From JBLHZY01 sp047631555 (GTDB taxonomy: Bacteria > Pseudomonadota > Alphaproteobacteria > Rhodobacterales > Rhodobacteraceae): a DNA stretch of 64,000 nucleotides. The notes under the pieces were generated by a model. That model worked only from the letters and a program-made list of their open reading frames with translations, ran no database searches and had not been told where the DNA came from. The stretch lies in assembly GCA_047631555.1 (NCBI GenBank), contig JBLHZY010000003.1, positions 124,001 to 188,000 on the forward strand. The letters are read 5' to 3'. The translations under genes were made by a program, and so were the position numbers. Shown in pieces: positions 15,962 through 25,381 of the stretch (position 1 is the stretch's first letter; the number at the start of each line of letters is the position of its first letter).

Positions 15962-17500
15962 TTAAGCGAAGTCAGCGGCGAATTCGTCGAGCGCAGCTTT
16001 GATCTTATCTTCGGCATCACCTTTGATCTTGGGATCTTCATCAGTGATGAATTTCAGCAGATCGGCGTGTTTGCCGCGAAGATGCGCCAGAAGACCGGCT
16101 TCAAAACGACCAACATCTTTGACAGCGATTTTATCGAGGTAGCCTTTGGTCCCCGCATAGATCACGCAAACGATTTCAGCGTTTGTGAGCGGCGAATACT
16201 GGGGCTGCTTCATCAGCTCGGTGAGGCGTGCACCACGGTTCAGCAATTGCTGTGTGGCGGCATCCAGATCGGAGCCGAACTGCGCGAACGCAGCCATTTC
16301 GCGATACTGAGCAAGCTCGAGTTTCACTGGGCCAGCGACCGATTTCATCGAGTTTGTTTGCGCCGAAGAACCAACGCGCGAAACCGAAAGACCGGTGTTC
16401 ACAGCAGGACGGATGCCTTGGTAGAACAGTTCGGTTTCAAGGAAGATCTGACCATCGGTGATCGAAATCACGTTTGTCGGAATAAACGCCGAAACGTCGC
16501 CGCCTTGAGTTTCAATGATCGGCAGCGCTGTAAGCGAGCCTGAGCCATAGTCTTCGTTGAGCTTTGAAGAGCGCTCAAGAAGTCTGGAGTGAAGGTAGAA
16601 AACATCGCCAGGATAAGCTTCGCGCCCTGGAGGACGGCGCAGAAGAAGCGACATTTGGCGATAGGACACAGCCTGCTTGGAGAGATCATCATAGATGATC
16701 AAAGCGTGGCGGCCATTGTCGCGGAAGAATTCGGCCATCGCCGTCGCCGCGTAAGGAGCGAGGAACTGCATTGGCGCAGGATCAGAAGCCGTCGCTGCAA
16801 CAACGATCGAATATTCAATCGCGCCGCTCTCTTCGAGCTTTTTCACCAGCTGAGCAACAGTCGAGCGCTTCTGCCCGATCGCTACATAGATGCAATAGAG
16901 CTTTTTGCTCTCATCATCGCCAGCGGCTTCGTTGTAGGATTTCTGGTTCAGGATCGTATCGAGTGCGATCGCTGTTTTCCCTGTTTGGCGGTCACCAATG
17001 ATCAATTCGCGCTGGCCGCGGCCAACAGGGATCATCGCATCAACCGATTTGAGGCCAGTTGCCATTGGCTCGTGAACCGATTTGCGCGGGATAATGCCCG
17101 GCGCTTTACTATCGGCTACGCGGCGCTCAGAGGCTTTGATTTCGCCTTTGCCATCGATTGGGTTGCCCAAGCCATCAACAACGCGGCCCAAGAGCCCGTC
17201 GCCTGCTGGAACGTCCACGATGGAGTTGGTGCGCTTAACAACGTCACCTTCTTTGATGTCACGGTCAGAGCCGAAGATAACAACACCAACGTTGTCGACT
17301 TCGAGGTTGAGTGCCATGCCGCGGATGCCGCCTGGAAACTCGACCATCTCACCGGCCTGAACGTTATCAAGTCCGTGAACGCGTGCGATACCATCGCCAA
17401 CGCTTAGAACACGGCCAACTTCGGCAACTTCTGCCTCTTGGCCAAAGTTTTTGATCTGCTCTTTAAGGATTGCAGAAATTTCGGCTGCCTGGATTCCCAT
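15962..17500 (-). CDS. atpA: ATP synthase F1 subunit alpha
   Basis: The non-catalytic nucleotide-binding subunit of F1, 512 residues. The P-loop GDRQTGKT is at 169-176. ALIIYDDLSKQAVSYRQMSLLLRRPPGREAYPGD spans the conserved middle region (split here at residues about 265-298). The C-terminal helical domain is complete. Its ATG shares one base with the atpH stop (TAATG), so translation is coupled. Confidence 0.98.
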   Translation of the reverse strand: MGIQAAEISAILKEQIKNFGQEAEVAEVGRVLSVGDGIARVHGLDNVQAGEMVEFPGGIRGMALNLEVDNVGVVIFGSDRDIKEGDVVKRTNSIVDVPAGDGLLGRVVDGLGNPIDGKGEIKASERRVADSKAPGIIPRKSVHEPMATGLKSVDAMIPVGRGQRELIIGDRQTGKTAIALDTILNQKSYNEAAGDDESKKLYCIYVAIGQKRSTVAQLVKKLEESGAIEYSIVVAATASDPAPMQFLAPYAATAMAEFFRDNGRHALIIYDDLSKQAVSYRQMSLLLRRPPGREAYPGDVFYLHSRLLERSSKLNEDYGSGSLTALPIIETQGGDVSAFIPTNVISITDGQIFLETELFYQGIRPAVNTGLSVSRVGSSAQTNSMKSVAGPVKLELAQYREMAAFAQFGSDLDAATQQLLNRGARLTELMKQPQYSPLTNAEIVCVIYAGTKGYLDKIAVKDVGRFEAGLLAHLRGKHADLLKFITDEDPKIKGDAEDKIKAALDEFAADFA

Positions 17501-18060
17501 TATCCGACCTCTTTCATTGAATTCTGGAGGTTGCTGAGTTTCGAGCGGATCGAAGTATCGATCATGCGCGAACCCATCTTAACGATTAGGCCGCCGATGA
17601 GAGTATCATCAACAGCCATATTGATTTTTACATCCTTGCCGATTTGCTCTTTGAGCGTTTTGGCAAGCTTGTCTTGTTGAACCTTTGTCAGCGCTTTTGC
17701 AGCGGTCACATCGGCGGTTACTTCGCCCTTCTCTTCAGCGATCATTTCGCGCAGCACAGCAATCAGCTGGGGCAGCACGAACAAGCGGCGCTTAGAGGCC
17801 ATCAGGCGCAGCGCATTGCCGACCATTGGCGAAAGTTTCATTTTCTTAGCAAGCGCATCAAGCGCTCCGCCCTGCTCATCGCGCGTGTACAGCGGCGAAG
17901 AGATCAGATCAGCGAAATCGGCGCTCTCTTTGAGCGCAGCATCAAGAGCGTCGATATCGCTCTCAATAGCCTTCAATTTCTTGCCTTCTTTAGCCAATTC
18001 AAAAACGGCTATGGCATAGCGCGCGGCGATGCCTTTTGAGATCGAAGCTGGTTCGGACAC
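17500..18060 (-). CDS. atpH: ATP synthase F1 subunit delta
   Basis: The stator subunit linking F1 to the b subunits, 186 residues. I chose the GTG at 18060 (VSEPASISKGIAARYA) because GGAAGG sits seven bases before it and the length then equals that of other alphaproteobacterial delta subunits. The longer frame upstream is not conserved. The C-terminal segment INMAVDDTLIGGLIVKMGSRMID is the family signature. It is the first gene of the F1 operon; as usual in alphaproteobacteria, the F0 genes are not here. Confidence 0.95.
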   Translation of the reverse strand: MSEPASISKGIAARYAIAVFELAKEGKKLKAIESDIDALDAALKESADFADLISSPLYTRDEQGGALDALAKKMKLSPMVGNALRLMASKRRLFVLPQLIAVLREMIAEEKGEVTADVTAAKALTKVQQDKLAKTLKEQIGKDVKINMAVDDTLIGGLIVKMGSRMIDTSIRSKLSNLQNSMKEVG

Positions 18061-18465
18061 GTCCACCCTTCCGAGGTCTTGGCCTGTCCACACGGGCTGT
18101 GCGACGCAGGCAACCAAAGATACACGCCAAACTTCGGCATGCAGCAAAATCGGCTGTGGTCTAGCAGAGGTAATTCAACCCCGCAACCGCCTTGGCTCTG
18201 TTTTGCGTGATCCTCCTTTAAGGCTCATTGCCTTTGATTTGAAGGGTATGGCGCAAAGTTCAGGGAAGGTGCGACCGTTTGGCCCTAATTTCTTTGAAGA
18301 ATTTTCTTCCTATTTTTTGTGTGAAGCTGTGAATCGGCGATGAATCACTCAGGTCCGGGCAAACTGCGCTGCGAATCTTTTGCAAAGTTGCCGTTACGGC
18401 CACTTGCCTGCGGGCGCGCAATCGGGCCTCTCCGCCGTCGCGCAATCGGGCTTTGCTTTTGGTGC
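18061..18465. other. Gene-free stretch upstream of the ATP synthase operon
   Basis: About 400 bases between the 3' end of the methyltransferase gene and the atpH start, both on the minus strand. It must hold the atp promoter, but I could not pick a reliable -35/-10 pair. Visible structure is limited to a pair of 13-bp direct repeats (18415-18451) and a short TTCTTTGAAGAA palindrome near 18292. Plus-strand open frames crossing it lack coding character. Confidence 0.6.
18415..18451. repeat. Two 13-bp direct repeats, 24 bp apart
   Basis: CGCGCAATCGGGC occurs at 18415-18427 and again at 18439-18451, exactly identical. The period of 24 bp is close to two helical turns plus a few bases. They lie just after the methyltransferase stop and about 360 bp upstream of atpH. 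They may be a binding site or a local duplication. Confidence 0.6.
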
Positions 18466-19209
18466 TTATACTGGCTTCGCCTCGGGGACGGCGACCCCGC
18501 CCAAAACCCGGCGCGGTTTGCGAACGGCTTCGGGGCTTCCGGTTCCGGTATGGGCATAGACCTGTTTGCTTGCCTCAACGATCAAAACGCCCCCCGCCAT
18601 CACCGGCAGCTTGCGCCCGATCTTTTCCCACATCGGCCCTGAGCGCAGCCAAAAGCGGCGATGCGAGGGCGGCTGATAGAGCGCGGCCAGATGGCGCTCG
18701 GGGACGAATTTGTGTTTCTTCAGCTGCGCCTCAAGCTGGCCAAGACTATAGGGGCGACCAAAGCCAAAGGGGGTTCCGTCGCCGCGCGACCAAAGCCCGG
18801 CGCGATTTGGCACAATAAAGAGGATCTTGCCGCCCGGCCCCAAGACCCGCCACGCCTCGTCCAGAACATTGGCCGGGTTTTCGCTTGTCTCCAGCCCGTG
18901 CATCACGATCATCTTGTCGACAAAGCCGGTTTGCAGCGGCCAAAGCGTTTCTTCGCAGAGCACCGAGACATTGGGCATGCCCGCCGGCCAAGGCATTACG
19001 CCCTGCTGGCCCGGCATCAGGCTGATCACTCGGCGCGCCTCGCCCAAATAAGGGCGCAGCAGCGGCGCGGCAAAGCCAAAGCCGGCCATGGTTTGGCCCT
19101 GCGCCTCGGGCCACAAATTGCGCACCGCTTCGCGCACAGATCGCTGCGCCGCGCGGCCAAGCCCGGTTCGGTAGTAAAAGTTTCTGAGGTCAACCACGTC
19201 GAGGTGCAT
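18466..19209 (-). CDS. Class I SAM-dependent methyltransferase
   Basis: A 247-residue protein with a Rossmann-type methyltransferase core of the Methyltransf_11 sort. GFGFAAPLLRPYL near residue 43 takes the place of the glycine-rich SAM loop. MIVMHGLETSENPANVLDEAWRVLGPGGKILFIVPNR, spread over residues about 100-136, is the usual motif 4 to post-5 region. The C-terminus is basic. The gene is divergent from gloB, an arrangement I recall as common in Rhodobacterales. Substrate unknown. Confidence 0.82.
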   Translation of the reverse strand: MHLDVVDLRNFYYRTGLGRAAQRSVREAVRNLWPEAQGQTMAGFGFAAPLLRPYLGEARRVISLMPGQQGVMPWPAGMPNVSVLCEETLWPLQTGFVDKMIVMHGLETSENPANVLDEAWRVLGPGGKILFIVPNRAGLWSRGDGTPFGFGRPYSLGQLEAQLKKHKFVPERHLAALYQPPSHRRFWLRSGPMWEKIGRKLPVMAGGVLIVEASKQVYAHTGTGSPEAVRKPRRVLGGVAVPEAKPV

Positions 19210-19271
19210 TGCAATCTTGATCTTTGATGGCCAGTCTTAGGGCAACAATACTCATGGACACCTAAAACACC

Positions 19272-20063
19272 ATGCCCCTTGATACGCCCGCCAATAGCCC
19301 GCTTGAAATTGTCACTGTTGCCTGCCTGTCAGACAATTACGATTTCTTGATCCATGATCCGGTTTCGGGCGCGACGGCGGTTGTTGATGTGGCCGATGCC
19401 GCCCCGATTGAGGCCGAGCTGGCGCGCCGCGGCTGGCAGCTTTCCGAAATCTGGCTGACCCATCACCACTGGGATCATATCGACGGCGCAGAGCCCCTGC
19501 GCACCGCCACAGGCGCCAAGATCACCGGGGCCGCAGCCGACGCCCATCGCCTTCCTGCGCTTGATCGCGTGGTTCAGCCCGGTGAGGCCTTCGAATTTGG
19601 CGGCAGTTTGGTCGAAATCATCGATGTCCCGGGCCACACAATCGGCCATGTCGCCTTTCACATCCCGTCGGCGCATGCGCTTTTCTCGGCAGATAGCCTT
19701 ATGGCGCTTGGCTGTGGGCGGCTGTTTGAGGGCACGCCTGCGCAGATGTTTGAATCCATGGCCGCGCTGGCCAAGCTTCCTGACGAAACAATCCTCTATT
19801 CGGGTCATGAATATACCGCGAGCAACGCAAAATTTGCGCTGACTATTGAACCGGCCAACCAAGAGCTTATCTCAAGAGCTGAAACGATTTTCAAAGCGCG
19901 CGCAGATGATCAGCCCACCGTTCCTTCGCTTTTGCGCGATGAAAAAGCCACCAACCCGTTTTTGCGGGCGCATTTGGAAAGCGTAAAAACCGCTCTTGAT
20001 ATGACGCATGCCAGCGATCTTGAGGTTTTTACCGAAATACGCCGCCGCAAGGATAATTTCTAA
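19272..20063 (+). CDS. gloB: Hydroxyacylglutathione hydrolase (glyoxalase II)
   Basis: Hydrolyses S-lactoylglutathione to lactate and glutathione, completing methylglyoxal detoxification. The 263 residues contain the binuclear metal motif THHHWDH at 63-69, VPGHTIGHVAFH carrying a further His ligand, FSADSLMALGCGRLFEGTP, and the SGHEYTASN motif. The C-terminal domain NPFLRAHLESVK is the glutathione-binding part. All ligand residues are present. Confidence 0.95.
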   Translation: MPLDTPANSPLEIVTVACLSDNYDFLIHDPVSGATAVVDVADAAPIEAELARRGWQLSEIWLTHHHWDHIDGAEPLRTATGAKITGAAADAHRLPALDRVVQPGEAFEFGGSLVEIIDVPGHTIGHVAFHIPSAHALFSADSLMALGCGRLFEGTPAQMFESMAALAKLPDETILYSGHEYTASNAKFALTIEPANQELISRAETIFKARADDQPTVPSLLRDEKATNPFLRAHLESVKTALDMTHASDLEVFTEIRRRKDNF

Positions 20064-20147
20064 AATGATGGAAACGCCCATCAAAACCGCGACTTATCTG
20101 CATGTTTTTCGCGCCATCTGCGAAAAGTGAGCAAAATTGAAGAAAAA

Positions 20148-20186
20148 ACTCTTGAAGCCGGACGATTTCAATCGAACTTTAAGAGT
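20148..20186. repeat. Nested inverted repeat upstream of clpA
   Basis: ACTCTTGAAG (20148-20157) can pair with CTTTAAGAGT (20177-20186) over ten positions with one G-T wobble. Inside it CGATT (20163-20167) pairs with AATCG (20170-20174). On the minus strand the hairpin is followed by TTTTTTCTTC and would work as a terminator. On the plus strand it lies in the clpA leader, 67 bases before the start. Confidence 0.6.
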
Positions 20187-20253
20187 ATGAGGCCACGATC
20201 GGAAAAGGGCCGCTTTGTCCTCTCCCGATCCAGATCCAAGGAGCGCTGTTAAC

Positions 20254-22584
20254 GTGCCATCATTTTCCAACTCTCTCGAACAAGCCATTCATTCTGCGCT
20301 GGCCATTGCCAATGCGCGCCGTCACGAGCTGGCAACGCTTGAGCATCTCCTGCTCGCGTTGATCGACGAGACGGATGCCGCAAAGGTTATGAAAGCCTGT
20401 AGCGTTGATCTGGATGAGCTTCGCGTAACACTGGTGGAATTCATCGAGGATGAGCTTTCCACATTGGTGACAAATATCGAGGGCTCCGAAGCGGTGCCCA
20501 CGGCGGCTTTTCAGCGCGTGATCCAACGCGCGGCGATCCATGTTCAATCCTCTGGGCGTACCGAAGTGACCGGCGCCAATGTTTTGGTCGCGATCTTTGC
20601 AGAGCGTGAAAGCAACGCGGCCTTCTTCTTGCAAGAGCAAGAAATGACCCGCTATGACGCGGTAAATTTCATCGCCCATGGCGTGGCCAAGGACGAAAGC
20701 TTTGGCGAGCCGCGCTCGGTTCAAGGCTCTCCTGAAATGGAAGATGAGCTTGGCGGAGATGCCGAGTTTAAAGCCGAAGAAAAAGAGAGCGCATTGGCGA
20801 AATACTGCGTCGATCTCAATGCGAAATCCGCCAAGGGCGATATCGATCCGCTGATCGGGCGCGAAGCCGAGGTTGAGCGCTGCATTCAAGTGCTTTGCCG
20901 TCGTCGCAAGAATAACCCGCTATTGGTGGGCGATCCCGGCGTTGGCAAAACGGCGATTGCCGAAGGCTTGGCGCGCAAGATCGTTCAGGGCGAAATCCCC
21001 GAAGTTCTGTCCAAAGCCACGATTTATTCGCTTGATATGGGCGCGCTTTTGGCCGGGACCCGCTATCGCGGCGATTTCGAAGAGCGCCTGAAAGCTGTGA
21101 TGACAGAGCTTGAAGATCATCCGGATGCGGTTCTCTTCATTGACGAAATCCATACTGTGATCGGCGCTGGCGCGACCTCTGGCGGCGCAATGGATGCCTC
21201 CAACCTTTTGAAGCCTGCGCTTCAGGGCGGCAAACTGCGCTGCATGGGCTCAACAACCTATAAAGAATTCCGCCAGCATTTTGAGAAAGACCGGGCCCTT
21301 GCGCGGCGTTTCCAAAAGATCGATGTGGCCGAGCCCTCTGTTGAAGACACCGTGAAAATCCTCAAGGGCCTCAAGCCCTATTTTGAGGAACATCACGCGA
21401 TCAAATACACCGCAGATGCGATCAAATCGGCCGTTGAGCTTTCAGCGCGCTATATCCATGATCGCAAGCTCCCCGATAAGGCTATCGATGTGATCGATGA
21501 AGCGGGCGCGGCCCAGCATCTTGTTCCGGCCTCGTCACGGCGCAAAACGATCTCCCCCAAAGAGATCGAAGCGGTTGTGGCAAAGATCGCGCGCATTCCG
21601 CCAAAGAATGTCTCGAAAGACGATGCAACCATTTTGCGCGATCTTGAACGCTCGCTCAAACGGGTCGTGTTTGGCCAAGACAATGCGATTGTCGCGCTTA
21701 GCTCGGCGATCAAACTGGCGCGCGCAGGCCTGCGCGAGCCTGAAAAGCCCATCGGCAACTACCTGTTCGCAGGGCCAACTGGCGTCGGCAAAACAGAAGT
21801 TGCCAAGCAGCTTGCTGACGTGCTCGGCGTAGAGCTTCTACGCTTTGATATGTCCGAATATATGGAGAAACACGCCGTTTCACGCCTCATCGGCGCGCCT
21901 CCGGGCTATGTTGGTTTTGATCAAGGTGGCATGTTGACCGATGGCATTGATCAGCATCCTCATTGCGTCCTCTTGCTTGATGAGATGGAAAAAGCGCACC
22001 CGGATGTATATAACATTCTGTTGCAAGTGATGGATCACGGCAAACTGACCGATCACAACGGGCGCACGGTGGATTTCCGCAATGTAATCCTGATCATGAC
22101 CTCAAACGCCGGTGCGGCAGAGCAAGCCAAATCAGCCTTTGGTTTTGGCCGCGAGCGGCGCGAGGGCGAAGATACAGCCGCCATCGAGCGCACATTCGCG
22201 CCTGAATTCCGCAACCGTCTGGATGCTGTCATCAGCTTTGCGCCTCTGCCCAAGGACGTGATCTCGCAAATCGTCGAGAAATTCGTGCTTCAGCTTGAGG
22301 CCCAACTCATTGATCGCAACGTCCATATCGAGCTGACCCGCGCAGCAACGGAATGGCTTGGCGCCAAAGGTTATGACGACAAAATGGGCGCGCGCCCGCT
22401 TGGCCGCGTGATCCAGGAGCATATCAAAAAGCCCCTCGCCGAAGAGCTTTTGTTTGGCAAACTGGCCAAAGGCGGCTTGGTGAAAGTCGGTGTGAAGGAT
22501 GGCAAAATCGATCTGCGGATCGAAGAGCCCGCCAAAGCGCGGATCAGCACCAAGAAAAAGCCGCCGCTTCTCACAGCCGATTGA
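20254..22584 (+). CDS. clpA: ATP-dependent Clp protease ATP-binding subunit ClpA
   Basis: AAA+ unfoldase that feeds substrates to ClpP, with ClpS as N-end-rule adaptor. The 776 residues include the N-terminal repeat domain (SNSLEQAIHSALAIANARR), Walker A GDPGVGKTA near 226 and a second GPTGVGKTE near 507. The C-terminal D2-small domain has GARPLGRVIQEHIKKPLAEELL. I chose the GTG at 20254 because AAGGAG lies 10 bases before it and the family start xPSFSNSLEQAI follows. A frame 13 codons longer is not supported. No clpS is adjacent. The stop overlaps the next start. Confidence 0.96.
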   Translation: MPSFSNSLEQAIHSALAIANARRHELATLEHLLLALIDETDAAKVMKACSVDLDELRVTLVEFIEDELSTLVTNIEGSEAVPTAAFQRVIQRAAIHVQSSGRTEVTGANVLVAIFAERESNAAFFLQEQEMTRYDAVNFIAHGVAKDESFGEPRSVQGSPEMEDELGGDAEFKAEEKESALAKYCVDLNAKSAKGDIDPLIGREAEVERCIQVLCRRRKNNPLLVGDPGVGKTAIAEGLARKIVQGEIPEVLSKATIYSLDMGALLAGTRYRGDFEERLKAVMTELEDHPDAVLFIDEIHTVIGAGATSGGAMDASNLLKPALQGGKLRCMGSTTYKEFRQHFEKDRALARRFQKIDVAEPSVEDTVKILKGLKPYFEEHHAIKYTADAIKSAVELSARYIHDRKLPDKAIDVIDEAGAAQHLVPASSRRKTISPKEIEAVVAKIARIPPKNVSKDDATILRDLERSLKRVVFGQDNAIVALSSAIKLARAGLREPEKPIGNYLFAGPTGVGKTEVAKQLADVLGVELLRFDMSEYMEKHAVSRLIGAPPGYVGFDQGGMLTDGIDQHPHCVLLLDEMEKAHPDVYNILLQVMDHGKLTDHNGRTVDFRNVILIMTSNAGAAEQAKSAFGFGRERREGEDTAAIERTFAPEFRNRLDAVISFAPLPKDVISQIVEKFVLQLEAQLIDRNVHIELTRAATEWLGAKGYDDKMGARPLGRVIQEHIKKPLAEELLFGKLAKGGLVKVGVKDGKIDLRIEEPAKARISTKKKPPLLTAD

Positions 22585-23555
22585 TCAAAGCTGCGCTCAT
22601 AAGTCTAATCCTATCTCTGGCATCCCCAGCGGTTGCCAGAGATCCTCTTTTCGCCCTGCCGCTTGACTGCACCTTGGGCGAAAATTGCTTCATTCAAACC
22701 CACGTCGATACGGATCCGTCAGAAGGCGCCGCAGATTTTACTTGCGGCACGCTTTCGCGCAATGATCACAAAGGCGTCGATTTTGCGCTGCAATCGGATG
22801 CCGCCATGCGCGCCGGCGTGAATGTGATTTCCACCGCCCCGGGCAAAGTTTTGCGCCTGCGCGATGGGATGGAAGATGTAGCCCTCACTTCAAAAGATCA
22901 GATCGCCGCGCTTGCGGGCCAGGATTGCGGCAATGCTGTTGTGATTGGGCATGGCAATGGCTGGGAAAGCCAATATTGCCATATGCAAAAAGGCAGTATC
23001 GCGGTTATTCGCGGCCAGCGCGTCGCCAAGGGAACGGTGCTTGGTAAGGTCGGTCTATCTGGGCGCACGACCTTTCCCCATGCTCATTTGAGCCTGCGAA
23101 AAGATGGCCGCGTTATTGATCCGTTTAACCCTGACGGTATTATTTCCTGCACCATGCCGCCTCGTCGCCAGCTTTGGGAAGACCCGATTTCATACGTTCC
23201 GACCGGCTTGATTGATATTGGATTTGCCTCCTCAATCCCGAATTACCCCGCCATTACAGATGGGAGCGTCGACAGGATTGTTTTAAAGGACTCCCCCGCC
23301 CTAGTGCTTTGGGGTTTCGCGTTTAGCAGTCAAATAGGCGACGAGATGGAGATGATAATTTCACCTCCCAATAGCGCTTCTTTCAGCCAAAAGACAATCA
23401 TCCAAAAGGCGCAACCACGCTATTTTCGGGCCTCTGGAAAGCGGCGAAAAGGTGAGGCGCTCTGGCCTGCGGGGCCGTACAAAGGCGAAGTAATTCTTCG
23501 TCGCGATGGACAAGAGATGGACCGCCGCGTCATCGAAATGACGATCCAGCCCTAG
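22581..23555 (+). CDS. Secreted M23 family (LytM-type) metallopeptidase
   Basis: A 324-residue exported protein with a signal peptide (IKAALISLILSLASPAVA) and an M23 zinc-peptidase domain. NDHKGVDFAL carries the first His and Asp ligands, and FPHAHLSL the final HxH. GKVGLSGRT precedes it as in LytM/NlpD proteins. M23 enzymes cut peptidoglycan cross-bridges. The start is a TTG that overlaps the clpA stop (TTGA), so expression is coupled to clpA. The roughly 120-residue C-terminal part is an extra beta-rich region I do not recognise. Confidence 0.87.
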   Translation: MIKAALISLILSLASPAVARDPLFALPLDCTLGENCFIQTHVDTDPSEGAADFTCGTLSRNDHKGVDFALQSDAAMRAGVNVISTAPGKVLRLRDGMEDVALTSKDQIAALAGQDCGNAVVIGHGNGWESQYCHMQKGSIAVIRGQRVAKGTVLGKVGLSGRTTFPHAHLSLRKDGRVIDPFNPDGIISCTMPPRRQLWEDPISYVPTGLIDIGFASSIPNYPAITDGSVDRIVLKDSPALVLWGFAFSSQIGDEMEMIISPPNSASFSQKTIIQKAQPRYFRASGKRRKGEALWPAGPYKGEVILRRDGQEMDRRVIEMTIQP

Positions 23556-23580
23556 CCTGCGATTGCTTTCCAGTCTGCGC

Positions 23581-25380
23581 TTACTTCTCTGTTAGTTTCA
23601 GCTCAATTCGGCGATTTTGCGCAAGAGCTTCAGGGCTTTGGCCGGGGTTCACAGGTTGGTATTCGCCAAAGCCCGTCGCGGCCAGACGTTGCGCCGGAAA
23701 GCCAAGCTGATCGGTCATATATCGCACAACAGAGAGCGCGCGCGCTTGGCTTAGCTCCCAGTTGTCAGCATAGCGCCCCGTGCCCAAAAGCGGCGTGTTG
23801 TCCGTATGGCCATCAACGCGGATCACCCAATCGATCTGGGGCGGGATTTCCCCGGCGACTTCGCCCAAAATCGCGGCGACACGGGCGATCTGCGCGCGGC
23901 CCCCTTCGGCCAAATCAGCCGAGCCCGCTTCAAACAAAACCTCAGAGCTAAACACAAACCGATCGCCTACAATGCGCACGCCTTCACGCTCGCCTAAAAT
24001 CTCGCGCATGCGGCCAAAGAATTCCGATTGATAGCGCTCTAGCCGCTTGGCTTCTTCCTCAAGACGCTTGCGTTCGGCCTCTTCTAGGCGCGCGCGCTGA
24101 CGCTCTTCTGAGGCAACTTGGGCAAGAGCCGCATTGAGGCGCGAGGTCAGCGTTTCGATTTGGACCTCGGCCTGATCATCGCGGCCCGCACTATCCTGCA
24201 AGATCGCTTCAAGCGTATTGAGCTGGCTGCGCAGCTCGCTCACCTGGGCATTGAGAAGCGCAACTTCGCGCTGGCTTTTGGCCGAAAGCGCCTGCTCTTC
24301 GGCAAGGGCGGTATTGGCGGCGGCGAGCAAGGCGGCGCGCTCTTGGGATTTGGTCAGCCCTTGGGAGGCGGTCTGTTCGGCAGCCAGTTTCGCGGCAAGC
24401 GCAGACGAGAGCTTGGCGCGCAGCTCTGCGGCATCCTCAGCATTGGCGGCGGCTTTTTCGGCCTCGATCAGCGCCGCGGCAAGGGCCTCTTGGTTTGAAA
24501 CGGCGCGCGCTTCAGCTTTTGTGCGCGCGGCGAGCGCTTGGGCCAACTTATTGTTTAGATCGTCTTGGGAAACCTGAGCAGCGGCAAGCAAGGTAAGCGT
24601 TTCTTCGGCCCGTTTACGCTCTGCCTCAAGGGCAAGGGTCATGGCCGTTAGTTCGGCATCTGCATTTTGCAATTTGTTGCGCAAGGCCTCAGCGGCGGCG
24701 GCCTCGATAAGGCGCTCGGCCTCTTGGGCGCTTAGCGCCTCCTCGGCGGAGCTGGCGCGCGCCAATGCAGTGCTAAGATTAGCAGCGCCTTCCTCAGATT
24801 GGCTTTGTAAATCTGCGATCAAGGCTTCCAGCGCTTCGCGTTTGGCGGCGGCAAGGCGCGCGATTTCAGCACTTGCATCAACCTCGTCGCGCGCCGTGGC
24901 CAAGGCCAATTGCAGCGCTTCTTGCTCGCTCAGGATTTTCGCCTGTTCGGCTTCCAGCGCACCGATGCGCGCCTGCCCGCGATCACGTTCGGCCAAAAGG
25001 CTGGCGACTTGCGCTTCAAAGCTAGCAATCGCGGCATTGGCCTCGCCGATCTGGCCCTGTAACGAGGCCACAAGGGCCGCTTGGGCTTTGGTCTCGGATT
25101 GGCTTTGGTCCAAAGCGCGCCCCAAAGTGCTGACCCGGGTTTCCAATTCGCCGGCGCGCGCGCGCTCAAGTCCGAGCGCTTGGGCGAGGCTGTCAATCTC
25201 GGCGGCAAGGGTATTAAGTTCGGTTTCTTGGCCGAGGATTTTGTCAGAAAGCATGGTTTGGATGACCATGAAGATGGTGAGCGTGAAGATCATCACCATC
25301 AAAAGCGCCGTCATCGCATCGACAAAGCCGGGCCAGATTGCGCCCGCCATGCGTTGCGTTGATCGCCGCGTCAGCGCCAT
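23581..25380 (-). CDS. MotB/OmpA-like peptidoglycan-binding protein with long coiled coil
   Basis: A 599-residue inner-membrane protein. A single N-terminal helix (GFVDAMTALLMVMIFTL) carries Asp21 at the position of the proton-channel Asp of MotB. About 400 residues of Ala/Glu-rich heptad-like coiled coil follow in the periplasm. The C-terminal OmpA domain, about 465-599, has VLFEAGSADL, VDGHTDNTPL and the peptidoglycan-binding ATGFGEYQPVNP with NRRIELKL. Its start lies one base after the stop of the MotA-like gene, so the two are cotranscribed. It is probably the stator-type partner of that protein. The biological output is unknown. Confidence 0.83.
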   Translation of the reverse strand: MALTRRSTQRMAGAIWPGFVDAMTALLMVMIFTLTIFMVIQTMLSDKILGQETELNTLAAEIDSLAQALGLERARAGELETRVSTLGRALDQSQSETKAQAALVASLQGQIGEANAAIASFEAQVASLLAERDRGQARIGALEAEQAKILSEQEALQLALATARDEVDASAEIARLAAAKREALEALIADLQSQSEEGAANLSTALARASSAEEALSAQEAERLIEAAAAEALRNKLQNADAELTAMTLALEAERKRAEETLTLLAAAQVSQDDLNNKLAQALAARTKAEARAVSNQEALAAALIEAEKAAANAEDAAELRAKLSSALAAKLAAEQTASQGLTKSQERAALLAAANTALAEEQALSAKSQREVALLNAQVSELRSQLNTLEAILQDSAGRDDQAEVQIETLTSRLNAALAQVASEERQRARLEEAERKRLEEEAKRLERYQSEFFGRMREILGEREGVRIVGDRFVFSSEVLFEAGSADLAEGGRAQIARVAAILGEVAGEIPPQIDWVIRVDGHTDNTPLLGTGRYADNWELSQARALSVVRYMTDQLGFPAQRLAATGFGEYQPVNPGQSPEALAQNRRIELKLTEK

Positions 25381-25381
25381 T

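Noticed and set aside
18340..18642. Plus-strand 100-codon frame after the methyltransferase gene
   Set aside because: It runs antisense into the methyltransferase gene, has no ribosome site and shows no recognisable protein pattern.
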